DNA from: Eukaryota sp. TZLM1-RC
Taxonomy: Eukaryota; Metamonada: BaSk clade
NCBI GenBank assembly: GCA_040285825.1
Contig: JAUPSS010000004.1
Span: 1,778,550 to 1,842,549 of the forward strand
DNA length: 64,000 nucleotides
Direction of reading: 5' to 3'
Part shown: piece by piece, positions 32,857 through 45,600 of the stretch
Layout of the letters: every line of letters begins with the position of its first letter
Position numbering within the stretch: position 1 is the first letter of the stretch
Notes under the pieces: generated by a model
The model's input: only the letters and a program-made list of their open reading frames with translations
Databases searched by the model: none
What the model was told of the DNA's origin: nothing
Made by a program: the position numbers and the translations under genes

Positions 32857-35661
32857 GCATAACCCTTTGAATATGGCATTTGCAAATTCAATACCATTGT
32901 CACTATGAATCAACAGTGGGATACCAAAAATTGATACTACACTCCATAGGAGGTGATTGGTTGCCTCCACTGCGTTCAATTCCTTTACGGGGCAAATGAT
33001 CGTATACCTAGTGAACGAATCTACAAAAACTATTAAATATTTGAATCCATTATCATCTTGTTGTAATGGTCCAATAGTGTCTGCGTTTAATCGTGCAAAA
33101 GGTCGATCAGCCCAAAGAGAGCCAGATGATTCAATGACATTTTTAGGCACATGCGCCGTCTTTTGACATGCTGGGCATCTCTTAATATGGTTAATCATGT
33201 CTTTGCGCATGTCGGGCCAAAAGTAATCACTATTGAGTAATTTCTTTACGCTAGTCGTCACACTAGGATGGCCAACATTTGCATGTCCATGAATGATAGT
33301 TAAAGTCTGCTTCTTTAAACTATCTGGGATGACAATCTTCCCACGATTGTTGGTATACAATTGAATATCTGAATTATAATTGTAATCTTTATAATAATCA
33401 GGATTTGAATCAACATCTATAAGTTGTTCTTGCATAATCTTTGAGATCCAAGTGTCAAATAAATCAAATTTAGTATCCTCAACTGGTTCTTTCAGTGCAG
33501 ATAAGCTATTGATCGTGGGTAGCTCAATTGTGGACGGTTGAGTAATATCATCCCTTAACAAATTAACTCTAGTTAATAAATTTAAATAGGTTAATTGTTC
33601 TTCAACTCTGTGAGGTGCCAAGTTTCTCACTTGTTGGAGTCGAGGAGTTTTGGGTTTGGTGTCAACCAATCTAGACAACATGTCTGCCCAATAATTCTCC
33701 TCGCCTGCAGTGTGGACTACATCAAAATTGAATTCTGACAATATTGGTAGCCACCTCTTCACAATTCTGTTCTTTTCAGGAGCTGATATGAGGTATGCTA
33801 AATTTCTATGATCAGTGAAAATAGTTAATTTCCTCGAAATTAAATAGTTTTCTAAACTACTGTCAGTGAGAATTAGTAAAATTGCATACAACTCTTTCTG
33901 AAGTACAGACCAATTCTTTTGTGAAGTTGATAATAATCTGCTAGAGAAGGCAATAGGTACAACCTTTCTCTTAATTAGCGGTGTCGTAGGATCTTTAGGT
34001 GGGTTAACTTCTTGCCATATTACTCCACCTACAGCCACATCGGACGCGTCAGCACTTATTAAAATATGCTTGTCTTCTGAGGGCAATTCAAAAGAGATAT
34101 TTGCTTTGATAAGATTTATAATCTTACCAAAAGCCTCGTCATGATCAGGAATCCACTTGATTTTTGACGGTTTGTTTCTGGTTAATTTGTTGATTGGTTC
34201 TATCAAGTCAGACAAATTTGGCAACCAGTCACGTATATAATTGATCGATCCTATAAAACTCCTAACTTCAGGTAATGTCCTGGGTTTGGGTAGGTTGATC
34301 AGTCCCTCAATCCTAGATTCATCTATATAACGGGTTTTGTTTACAAAAATACTACCTAGAATTTTTATTTCATGTTTGCAAGTGGTAAAGCTACACTTGG
34401 GTAGGCCAAGGTTAACTCTAAAACGTTTGGCGCGTTCTAGGACCGTACCTACTCTAGATAGAAATTCATCCAGGGTCGAAGCTACTATTATTATATCATC
34501 GATATAAATAAATACGCCCTCAGAATCAAATATTTCCATCATCATGTTTTGCAAGACTGCAGGAACGTTTTTCAAACCAAAACAAGCCCTTTTAAAACTG
34601 ATCGACATCCCGGGAATTGATACGGTAGTTTTATCAATATCCTCTTCTGCAATTTTGAGCTGCCAAAATGCCTTAGGTAAATCTAGAGTTGCTATATAAT
34701 TAGCTTTACTTAGAAACTCTAAAATGTCGCTAATCCTGGGCAAATTTGCCTCTACAGGTTTAGTTAAATCATTTACTCCACCAATACCACTAAAATCGCC
34801 AGTTAATCGTGGTTTCCTGTGATCAGGGTAAATCACAAGACAGATGGGACTACTGAATTGAGACTTTGCGGGCACAGCAAATCCATTACGGATCAATTCG
34901 TTAAAAATTTCCTCGGCTACCCGTTGTTTTTCTGGGTTTAATCTTCGAGGTTTCCTTTTGACGACCTTACTTTCGTCATAAAATGGAATGGTCATCGGCT
35001 GACAATCAATTCCATCCGGGTGAGGTAGCCCACTAAATACATTTCTATATTTTTCGAGTAGCACGACTAGGCGTTCCTCGTCCCTAATGTCATCCAGGCA
35101 TATTCTACAGCCCAACTCATCTAACTCATGTCTAAATGTGGAATGCCCAAAATCATTACCTAAGTCTGATTTATTACTCAATGGTTCTATGAATCTAATT
35201 GGTTGACAAATTCTATTATCGAACTCACATTCAGCATTTAAGATGGTGCGATGTTCGCGATCCAAATTAATATTAAAACCGTGCTCCGTGCGTAGCCCCA
35301 AGGTTTGTAATAAGTCTCTTCCGATCAAAAAATTATTGGTACCAGGAATGATCTGGAATTCGATCCTTAAAAACACTTGAGTGGCCAAGCTACCCACATT
35401 TAGAGCAAGAACACCACTTGCACATCCCAGGGTTGTGGAGCGAATACCATTTGCCGATAAGTATTCGACAGTCTTATTGTCATTAACTGTCATATTACAT
35501 TTAGAGGCTAAATCCATTGATAATGCTGAAAATGCAGCTCCATTATCAATTTCGCCTTGTACTTCCACGTTATTTATGGTGCAGGTTAACCAAAGTTCCC
35601 CGTTAGAACTTTCTTGATCCTCTGCTACCCTGGATAGTTTAACACTGTGGATAGAACCCAC
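32857..35661 (-). pseudogene. Element B protease, RT, RNase H and integrase N-terminal part
   Basis: From 35661 down: protease-like segment with GEIDNGAAFSALS where the usual D-S/T-G is D-N-G, and LLIGRDLL(Q)TLGL-like box (FLIGRDLLQTLGL); RT (RRLNPEKQRVAEEIFNELI, FIYIDDIIIVA); RNase H (SADASDVAVGGVIW, ELYAILLILTDS, FTDHRNLAYL); integrase zinc module (HGHANVGHPS...CPACQK) and the first two catalytic Asp (NADTIGPL, IHSDNGIEF). The coding frame ends at the A2 insertion. Its upstream end overlaps the gag frame by 37 bp in another frame, so either a frameshift mutation or programmed shift joins them. Confidence 0.9.
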
Positions 35662-37796
35662 AGGATTGGATGACTCCTAAATCTTTTTAATGGATTTAGG
35701 TGATTATAATTCGAATCTGTTTTGCTCATTTTATAAATGGATTTGATTGAATTATTTGTAAGGTTATTGTTAAAAGATGTATAATCATCTGATTTATTAC
35801 TACTACTTTTACGTTTTCTATCACGTCTTTCACCTCCTTGACGCTTTTTTGAACCAGGTCTTCCCTTTAATTTAAAACATTTCTCTTCAGGATGTTTATT
35901 GGTTTTACATAAGTTACACCATTGCTCTGAAGGGATGGGTCGACTGTTTACTCTAGGGTTCTTAAAAGGACCTTTTGACTGGCTTCGTCCTTTTTGCGCA
36001 GGAGCGTGAGCACCAAAAGCTGTTCTTATCAAATTCATGTCTTTGATCGAGGATTCAAGGCTATTGACCTTGTTAACAAATGCGTTACCTAAATCGTAAA
36101 TCGCATCGCCCAGTTTCTCGTTACTTGAATCAAACTTGCCAATCCAAATGATATATGTGTCCATCAATTGATTGTTTGTTTTGTCGTTAATAGTTTCGAG
36201 AAATCTCTTTGCTGGGTAGACGACAGACGGATTACCATCCGTTCCAGGCATAATTGTAGAGCGTCGAATTATATATATGATCTGCTCTATGAAGGCTGTC
36301 CATGAAGATTCAGCAGTTATTCTGCGACTGATCTCAGGTGGTCTTACAGACCTTAAAGCCTTCTCAACATCGGTAGGGTATTTGTACTGGGTGCTGAGTA
36401 GCAAATATTCCCAGATTTCGGCGTCAGATGGGTTGTTGCCTAACACGTTTGTTCGGCCTCCATAAAAACTCTGCCATTCTGCGATCACCTTACCCTCGAT
36501 CATAAATCGCAGATACAAAGGGTCCACTTCGAAGAACATAGATCTAACGAAGTCGTACTGATGAGCAGGTTGACCGTATTTGGTGATCGGCGTAAATGCT
36601 CTGGTGGGTCCATCGCGATCCCTAACTGTTTTAGCCCAATTGCCAAAGTTAAGAACGAAGTCGAAGATCTTCTTGGCGTCAAACGCTTCATTTAACTTAA
36701 CTAGGCATCTCAGTTTGTCGTCTATTCTTTTCCTCAATTTCTCCTCGTCTGTTACAGGAGTTCTATAAAGACCGAGGGTGTCGACGAGAGAATCTCTAGG
36801 AGCATTCGTTCCTAGGGGTTGCGTGGGTATAGATGATTTTATAACAAATGCTTGTGTAGGAGTTGCTTCACAAGAAGCTCTCCTAGATGCCAGAGGCCCT
36901 ACAGAAGGTGTACTATATAGGTTCATATTCCTCTCTTCTGAAGGCAATGTTTCGCCCAACTTAATGATAAATCTTGTCTTAGGAGGTTCCTCCTGCACAG
37001 GTACGGTCTGGGCTGGTGGCCTTAAATCCACCCAATCTGGTGCATCTTTAGATCCTCTAGGGACCCCTGCTAGTTTATGATCATATGGAAGGCAACTGCT
37101 CTTTATTAAGACATTCTCAAAAACATTTTGGTCGGGCCAGCTATCAACCCACGCCTTAAGTTTAGCCATCCATGCATCAGGGTATACTAGTTTTAACTTG
37201 TTGGGGCCAACACGTTGGTCTTTCAATTCAATTACCCTTGTGCCTATTTCTCTAATATAGGACTCTTTGGTATGAAATTGAAGGGTGTCACCTCGAGATT
37301 CATCGAATCTGCCCCCAAGCATGATAAAAATGTCCGCAATGGAATCTTTTGGGTGTACATTCTCCACTAGGAAATGCCTTACGACGCCTCTAAGGTTTCT
37401 ACCTTGTTGATTATGAGGGTACATCTTAGCTATCCAAAATAGTCTGTCGTAAGCTTCTTGATTTCCACTGAAATATATTTTGTGGTCATCAATTGCATCC
37501 CTATGCCATTTGGCAGGCCTGGGAGTAGCAGCTTGATACTTTGAACGAGGTGCGTTAAAATAGCAATCCTCGACTGCACTCATTCCACACGAGACTGCCG
37601 AATCGGTAAGATCATCCAATCTCTTCAAAAGATTTGGACTCTGATCATAACTCTCGTAGACGACGTCGTCAAGTGTTTTGCCGTGGGCTTCCCCAAAGAG
37701 GAAGGGCCAACGTTTCGCTAAATGGTCACGTCGGACCTTCTCACATTCGGCTGGGTCTACGTCTCCCGCAAGACGCTCTGACTCATTCTCAGCCAT
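35625..37796 (-). pseudogene. Element B Gag, main part
   Basis: 723 codons from an ATG at 37796. The N-terminal and central parts are helical with aromatic residues (KRWPFLFGEAHGKTL, RLFWIAKMYPHNQQGRN); the capsid-like region contains YGQPAHQYDFVRSMFFEVDP, similar in place and pattern to the family A capsid region. A single knuckle-like motif CNLCKTNKHPEEKCF precedes a basic tail (GSKKRQGGERRDRKRK). The sequence upstream is open in the same frame back to the TAA at 37818, so this is the second half of one gag. Confidence 0.8.
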
Positions 37797-37817
37797 TTTT
37801 AATAATTCGTCATCACT

Positions 37818-38597
37818 TTAATCCATTACATCTTCGGGAGGATTGGCGATGAGGTCCAATAAGAAATCTCTAGTTACAGCCTCAACTGCCTTTGCTAATT
37901 TCCTTCGGTAAAGACCCTGAGAAGTCCTTTCCGTAGATGGGAAACTAGGAGTTGGATTAGGAGGATTGGGTGTATGAGGTGGTTCATCATCGCTCTCATC
38001 CCCTCTCCTGCTGTAGTTCTGATTAAGAGATCCTCTGGAATCACTTTGAGGTTCCTCACTTGAGCTGATGTCAGAAGTAGGTGAGGAGGTAGTTTTACGT
38101 GAGGAGCTAGTCGTAGACTGTTGCTCGCCTTCGCCTCCTTCACCTTCTGTACAAGCGTCAGGTTTATTACTTACAACAAACGCTTTGAATCTCCGTTGCT
38201 CGCTCGGAGTGAGAAAACTCTTCCTACAAGGAAGGAGCTCCGAGGAGTTATTGGGATATGTGTACAGTTCTGTCACATCCACAACGTGGTTACCTCTCTC
38301 CTTATTAGGGAGGTGACTTCCTTTCTGGGAGGAAGGGCTCTCCTCAGTGTGAAGTTCACTCTCCTTATTAAGGAGGTGGCTTTCTTTCTGAGAGGCAAGG
38401 CTCTTCTCAGCAAAAAGCTCACTCTCCTTAGGAGGATTACTCTTCCCGAAGGAAGGATTACTCTCCGTAGGTGGAGGATTACTCACCGTGGGTGGTGGAT
38501 TGTTCTCCTTCAAAGAAGGGACATTACTCTTCCTCAGAGAGGAAGGAGGGTTATCATTGTGGCTTTTCAGGCCATTAATTAATGATGCTTTATCCAT
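37818..38597 (-). pseudogene. Element B Gag N-terminus, ending at an in-frame stop
   Basis: ATG at 38597 lies inside the LTR, whose last 15 bases are the first five codons (M-D-K-A-S). The region is low-complexity Ser/Glu/Pro/Lys with a repeated 22-residue-like unit (KESELFAEKSLASQKESHL, KESELHTEESPSSQKGSHL). It stops at TAA 37818-37820; the next frame (35625-37796) is in phase, seven codons further on. Either a point mutation or stop-codon suppression links the two. Confidence 0.75.
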
Positions 38598-38712
38598 ATA
38601 TGATAACAAAGAATAAGGAATAATTTATTAGAATTTCACCGGCCCTTATAAAGGCCATCACTAGTGAACTATGTTATATAAATGTACTAGACTAATTGTC
38701 CACAGTACAACA
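38583..38712 (-). repeat. Element B LTR (5' LTR on the minus strand)
   Basis: 130 bp, lacks one ATAAAT unit found in the other LTR. Contains the gag start codon at 38597. Confidence 0.93.
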
Positions 38713-39622
38713 GTACTCACTTTTGTGCGTTTGGATAACTGTGTGTCAGCTTCCACACGATTCAGCTTTCTGTATATCATTTGTTTCATGTTCAGACAGT
38801 GATCGCCTTCTTGATTGAAGCAACAATGTGAAAAAGATTCAGTGTGTTGAGTGTTTAGTTTAGTTTAGTAGAGAGAAAGCTTTATCGCATTCATATTCAG
38901 ACAGTCACTTTGCGGACTCAGTGCCTGTGCTTATGGAGAAGGTACAATATTATATTGTATATATAATGGATATAACTATCATTGAAGATTAATTTACTGC
39001 CTAAAACTAGAAAATCGACAGTCCCTTTATTATTGGAGACAATATAAAAATTGCCATATTGAGTCTCCCCATGTTCACTATAATTAATGTTAGGAGCTTT
39101 GTTGTGCCCCTGATTGGTTCTTTAGGTAACGCTGCTGTACTGCTACGTAATATTATTTTAGCCATCAGTTCTGAAATGGACTATTGACAAGTCCGTTTAA
39201 GCACACTACAAACTACAACATTTTGAAACTAAACGGACAAACCACGGTCTGGACTAATTGATCAACGAATGAGAAACCAACGAACTAATGTCTGGTCCCT
39301 TGTTCGATTCAACGCATTACCGACATGTACATAATTAGAAAAGTATTCTAACTACCCCTTTGGAATATGTTTCTTGACCCAAATTTGTAGCAAGTGAATG
39401 AAGAGATATCAAGGATGAAGCCGGATTAAAATTCCCACTTAACTACATTCTCTGCACAATCAACACAATGAAAGTTGCTGATTGTGTTCTAAAAACACCA
39501 CACTATTGCTGGATAACAAACAAGAACATAAGAATAGATTATTGCAATGGTTGAATGGTATAGGAATGGGATGATTTTCTTCAATAATTTTTTGAAGGCG
39601 TAAAATTTTGATTCATCAAGAG
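38713..39622. other. Intergenic region upstream of the helicase fusion gene
   Basis: About 0.9 kb with no supported gene. It is AT-rich with short stop-filled frames. It presumably holds the promoter of the downstream gene, but I see no convincing TATA box or initiator. No repeats of the surrounding elements were found here. Confidence 0.4.
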
Positions 39623-42600
39623 ATGTCTGACCCTGCAGATTCTCAATCAAGTGCCCCCAACCGCAAGAATGATGGTAGTCAAAACGTCTCTAGAATTCGT
39701 GGCCGTAGGTCATCCAAACAAAAACAACGCCGCAAACCAAAGCACAAAGATTCACCAAAACATGAGAAGAAGCCTGACAACGACATCCTTCAAGAACTCC
39801 CTTACCCTCTACTGCCAACCAATATTCCTGATTTTAGCAAGGTTTCAATCTTTTATCCTTCCGATGAGAACAACATTACCCTCAAAATCGATGACCAAGA
39901 CCAACTGCACATTCTCCAACCAAGTAGTTGTTATGAAAACATTTCATCAATAACAGTCGATCTTCCCCCTGGACAACATTCGCTTCAGTTCTTCCAAAAT
40001 GGAGTTGCCTTGGCCCATCCAGGTTATCCTTTTTCCGATAGTAATGTCAACTATGTACTTGTAGCTGAAAATCCGACCGTTATGGAATTAGATTTGCTAT
40101 CAGATTGCACAGCCGAAGAAGCATTTGTTCATCAATGTGAATTGCTTCTATCAGATGACAACTTTTACTTTGGCTCTACATTGTTTGAATGGATTAGAAG
40201 CAGTAACGACAAGGTCTTTGTTTCTTGGCCCGACATTAAAAAGTCTCAACTGTTTAAGGATCTATCTTCTAGGTTTGGCAGTATTGCTCAAATGTCTGAT
40301 ACGGCTCTTGCTGATCTTTTTGAAACCAGTGATGTTATTACTTCTGATGTGAACCGTGGTCTAAAAAGGTCTGATCTCAACCTTACAACCAAGCAAGATG
40401 TTCTTGAGCGTAAGCTTTCATTCTTCCCTTTAATCAACACTGCTGAAGTTGGGGCATTGAATGAAGCTCTTTCTGCTACCTTTGATATTACTTCTTTTGT
40501 AGCTTACCTCAAAAACGGGATACTAACCGCTGATGTTTATTTTAGGTCCAAATCCGATCTTCATTCTTTGAAATCAGTGGGAGAGTTTCCTTTCAATGAC
40601 CGCATTCTCTCGATAAGATCAGAGTCTCTTTCTCCAAAGAATTCACAAACAACAACACCAAATACCCCTCCTAGATCCAATAGTCCAATGTCGCCAAAAG
40701 GAGCAAAACCGCAGCAAAAACCTGCGTCAAAGTCAAAGCGTAAACCAAAGAAGCCACACGAACTCCCTTACCCTCTACTGCCAACCAATATTCCTGATTT
40801 TAGCAAGGTTTCAATCTTTTATCCTTCCGATGAGAACAACATTACCCTCAAAATCGATGACCAAGACCAACTGCACATTCTCCAACCAAGTAGTTGTTAT
40901 GAAAACATTTCATCAATAACAGTCGATCTTCCCCCTGGACAACATTCGCTTCAGTTCTTCCAAAATGGAGTTGCCTTGGCCCATCCAGGTTATCCTTTTT
41001 CCGACAGTCATGTCAACTATGTACTTGTAGCTGAAAATCCGACCGTTATGGAATTAGATTTGCTATCAGATTGCACAGCCGAAGAAGCATTTGTTCATCA
41101 ATGTGAATTGCTTCTATCAGAAGACAACTTTTACTTTGGCTCTACATTGTTTGAATGGATTAGAAACAGTAACGACAAGGTCTTTGTTTCTTGGCCCGAC
41201 ATTAAAAAGTCTCAACTGTTTAAGGAGCTATCTTCCAGGTTCAGCAGTATTGCTCAAATGTCTGATACGGCTCTTGCTGATCTTTTTGAAACCAGTGATG
41301 TTATTACTTCTGATGTGAACCGTGGTCTAAAAAGGTCTGATCTCACCCTTACAACCAAGCAAGATGTTCTTGAGCGTAAGCTTTCATTCTTCCCTTTAAT
41401 CAACACTGCTGAAGTTGGGGCATTGAATGAAGCTCTTTCTGCTACCTTTGATATTACTTCTTTTGTAGCTTACCTTAAAAACGGGATACTAACCGCTGAT
41501 GTTTATTTTAAGTCCAAATCCGAGCTCCATTCTTTAAAATCAGTGGGAGAATTTCCTTTCAATGACCGTATTCTCTCGGTAAGATCAGAGTCTCTTTCTC
41601 CAATGAATTCACAAACAACACCACCAAATACCCCTCCTAGATCCAATAGTCCAAAGTCACCAAAAGGAGCAAAGCCAAACAAACGGAAAAAGAATTTGAT
41701 GAGTTTGCAAACACGAAGAAAGAATAGAGTAAAAAATCCTTTGCCTATTTATTCTCAATATGATACTATTCTCAATCGTCTTGAAAATGAAAATTTCTTG
41801 ACAGTAATTGCTACTACAGGTTCTGGAAAAACCACTCAACTTCCCCAGTATGCTGCAGAAAGATTTGGTTCTGAAGGAATAGTTATCTGTACCCAACCAA
41901 GAGCAATTGCTGCTATTTCTTTAGCTGAAAGAGTTGCCAAGGAGTTTGATGGAACTGATCCCGGAAATAGAGTTGGTTATGAAGCAAGAGGAAAAAAGAT
42001 CAATGGCAATCAGATAATGTTTTTGTCTGATTCATGTTTAATTAAGAAAGCCGCTGCTAATTTGACTTTGTCTGATGTTTCGGTTCTGATAATTGATGAA
42101 GCTCACGAAAGGTCATTGGATACTGACCTGGTCCTTGGAATTGCCAAGATTATAATGCAAAGACGAACACTTAAACCTTTGCGAGTAATAGTTTCTTCAG
42201 CTACAATAGACCCTTCAAAGTTTATTAAGTTTTTCCATAGTTCCAACCCCACCCCTCCTCCTCCTCTCAATGTTCCTGGTATGTTGTTTGAAGTTAAAAT
42301 AGAGGAGAGGCCAATGGAGCCGTCAACTATCATGACGGAACTTCCTCATTTGGTTTACGAGGCTATGTATAATCCAGATTATTATGAAGATGGTCGTCCT
42401 TCAGACCATGTATTGGTGTTTTTATCAAACACTAAAGACATTGATTCAACAGTGAAAAAATTCAACCAAATTTGCCGTTCCAACAATGATTTTCATATTG
42501 AAGCAAAGCCCTTACATGGAAGACTTACTACGGAAGAACAAAACCAAATTCTTCGCTTCGACTCTCAATCAGAGCCTGAGATTTTCGATAGTGACGATGA

Positions 42601-45600
42601 TTTATTTGTTGAAGATGTTAGAAAAAGGATGGTATGTTTCTCTACTAATGTTGCCGAAACTTCTCTGACTGTACCTGGTATTAAATTAGTTGTTGACACA
42701 GGTCTTGCCAAGGAAGCCAGATTTGATCCAGCACGAAGACTTACTGTATTGAGTGAAGTTTTGATTAGCAAGAGTTCTGGTTTGTTTTAATCTTTTCTAT
42801 TACCTTATCGCAGCTGATCAACGTAAGGGGAGGGCTGGACGACTGTGTAGTGGCTTTTGTTTAAGACTTTTTAGTTATAATGACCTGCCCAGAGCTTCTA
42901 TTCAACCCGAAATAATGAGATCAAGCTTGGACTTTGTTTGTCTCAAGCTACTTATGCTCAAACAAGACCCTGTTAATTTTGATTTTATTGACTCTCCAGG
43001 GGCTGAGTTATTGCAAAGTTCTTTGGATTTACTGAAGAAGTTTGAGTGTGTTTCTAGTAATGGTAAGGTAACTCCACTAGGGAAGCAGTTTTTCGATTCA
43101 AATCTCGACATTCGACTTTCATATTTTGTGTATATGTGTGCAAATCAAGGGTACTTGCTTCCAGCTGCTGCCATGGCTTCTATACTTACGGCTCCTGGTT
43201 CAATCTTTTTCCATTTCCAGTCTGATTTTACCAAGAAAATTGCTGCCAAGAATGATCGCAAGGAACAATCAGCTTCACTCGAGTCTGATTTGCTTCATCT
43301 TTTCCGCACTTATTGTCAATGGCATGCTGTGCAAAAGAAGAGTGTCGCCAAGGGTAAGGCTTTTGTTAAACGAAATCAATTAAATGGTAGGATTTGCAAA
43401 ACAATTCAGGAGGAACAGTTCAATATTGAGAGAAACTTCTCAAGTTTCAAGACAGAAAACCAATCCTCTTTGGCAAATGTTGAAGATGATCAGTTCAAAA
43501 CACTGTTGAGTCGATGCCTTTCAATTTGTTTTGAAGAGCAGATCTGCCAGTTCATAGAATCCTATGTTCCAAACAAATTTGATGTTTTTGTTTTAAGCTC
43601 TGGACTTCGGGGGAAAATTCACAATGAGTCTGGTTTTGCTAACGTTGAACCCCCTTCGAAATTTGCTCTTGCCTACACAATAGTTGATAATGACCGTGGT
43701 CTTTTCGTCAAACTACTGCATCCTATTCCTTTGAATTGTATATCTGCTGAGTTGAAGCAGAATATACAGACAAAGTCTATTGTCCATGAACAAGCTGTAG
43801 TAAGAAAGAACGTAGGACCTTGTTTCTTTGCATATCTTCGTCGTAATTTGAGTCAAAAAGTACTTCAAGAACCCCGCAATTCTCCCTGGAACTTTATTGA
43901 TCTTTTGTATGATAATTCTGTGGTCTCGGCTATTGCTCCAAAGAGTATTCTTCAGGAGGTAGTTGAATGGGGGTCATTTCTATTAGAAACTGAGATCAAT
44001 AGGCAACAAGATGAAGTTCGAAAATTCGACATCTATCATTGCAATGTGGAATTTTCTGCCAGTCTTCGTGTTCAATCTGTCTCAAAACCTGGGCCAACAT
44101 TGGTAATGAAGAGGCCTGCTACCGAGTCCATTCCGGAATTTGAGACATTTTGCAGAGGAGTTCTTGGAGGAAAGCTTATTAGGACTATCACAAACAATGA
44201 TACAAAATCTATTAGATTTAATCTAGGTAGAACGCAGTCTCATGATGTTACCAATGAAGGAGCAATTAGTAATGTAAATGGTTATATTGGGTTTCCTCAA
44301 ATTGATCCTGACGTTTATAAGGAAATATTGTCCAAGTTTGATCAAGCAGGACAACTGGAAGTGGAAGAATGTTGTAGAAAGGAGACTTTTGGTAGGACAC
44401 TGGAATTAACTGGAGATTTCGAAGAATTTGAACTGTATCGCAAATTTTCTAAATGCAAGGTCACCCAAACTCAAAAAGGTTCCATAATTGTGCGAAATTT
44501 CCCCAACAGTACTTCTTTAAAAGAAATTCGAAAAATCCTGCCCGATGGGGTTTCTCCCGCTGAGTGGAACACTAATAACAATGTTTCAAAGTCGTTTAAA
44601 CTTTTTTGTAACAAGAAAACCGGAGATGTCATTTCTCATCTTGAAAATTCAAGTCTGTTTCTGAAAGAGCACGTCATTACTTTCCCTAATAAAAGTGGCA
44701 AAATTGTGTCAAAAACTGTGAAACCCGAAGTTCACAACACTCGACCAGGCCTATTCAAGTTGGAATTTGCGTCAAATAGTGAAGCAGCGGAAGCTTTTGG
44801 TACTCTATCATCTAATGGTTTCCAATGTCAGTTCTTTGAAACATTTGAGCATTCTGGTGTTCGCGATTCAGCCCAGAGTATCTCCTCCACCATTGAAAGC
44901 CAATTTTCAGTTAGAGCTGTAGTGGCGAATCAAAACCTCTTTGTTAAGTCAACTGATGTGCAACAATTATCTGCCGCATCTCTGTTTTTGAGGGACATGC
45001 TTAATCCCATGAAGCTTACCTTTTCAGCACTTGATCAAAAATATTTGATCAAGGAGGTCCACAACAACGGGAAAATTGCAGAGTGGGAATCGATATGTAA
45101 TGTGGAGGTATCAGTTAAAGACAGCAAGTCTGCTAAGCAAGATACCACTGTTGTTAGCGTCTATGGATCACCACAAAATCAAGGACAATTCATGTCCTGT
45201 CTCAATCAGTACCATGCAGACTTCAAGGAACGCTTTTATGTAATGACTCTATCTTCACAAAAAAAGTCTCTTTTTATGGGCAAAAATTCAATTTGGAGTA
45301 AGTTTTCCAAGAATTTGTCTCAAGATATTAAACAATCCATATCAACAGAGTTAGGCAAATCAAGTTTGGTTCTCCATGTTTTACCTGATTCTGGGGTCTC
45401 ATTGAACCATTTACAAGGGATAGTAAATGAGTTTTTCGACTCGCACAAAATGGAAAAGTACGTCGAAAATGCCTGTGTATTTTGTGCATCGGTGTGTAAG
45501 AGTCCAGTTCTTTTGTACTTTTGTGGACACACTTGCTGTCCTGAGTGTCTCAAGAGCCTTGCTTTGAGTCTTGCGAGTTCTAACAATGAACTGAGCTGTC

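Larger units (their letters stand above)
24435..38712 (-). mobile_element. Ty3/gypsy LTR retrotransposon, family B, split by element A2
   Basis: LTRs at 24435-24570 (136 bp) and 38583-38712 (130 bp) differ by a 6-bp ATAAAT repeat unit and at least one base; both have TG...CA ends. The flanks carry the 4-bp duplication GTAC (24431-24434 and 38713-38716). Removing A2 and its own duplication leaves about 6.9 kb. Order on the minus strand: gag, protease, RT, RNase H, integrase, matching family A at every domain but much diverged in sequence. Breaks: in-frame TAA between the two gag frames, a frame change before protease, and the A2 insertion. The differing LTRs make it older than A1 and A2. Confidence 0.93.

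Noticed and set aside
4842-38712. Endogenous retrovirus with env
   Set aside because: No frame for an envelope-like protein between integrase and the 3' LTR in any of the Ty3 copies; pol ends at or inside the LTR.
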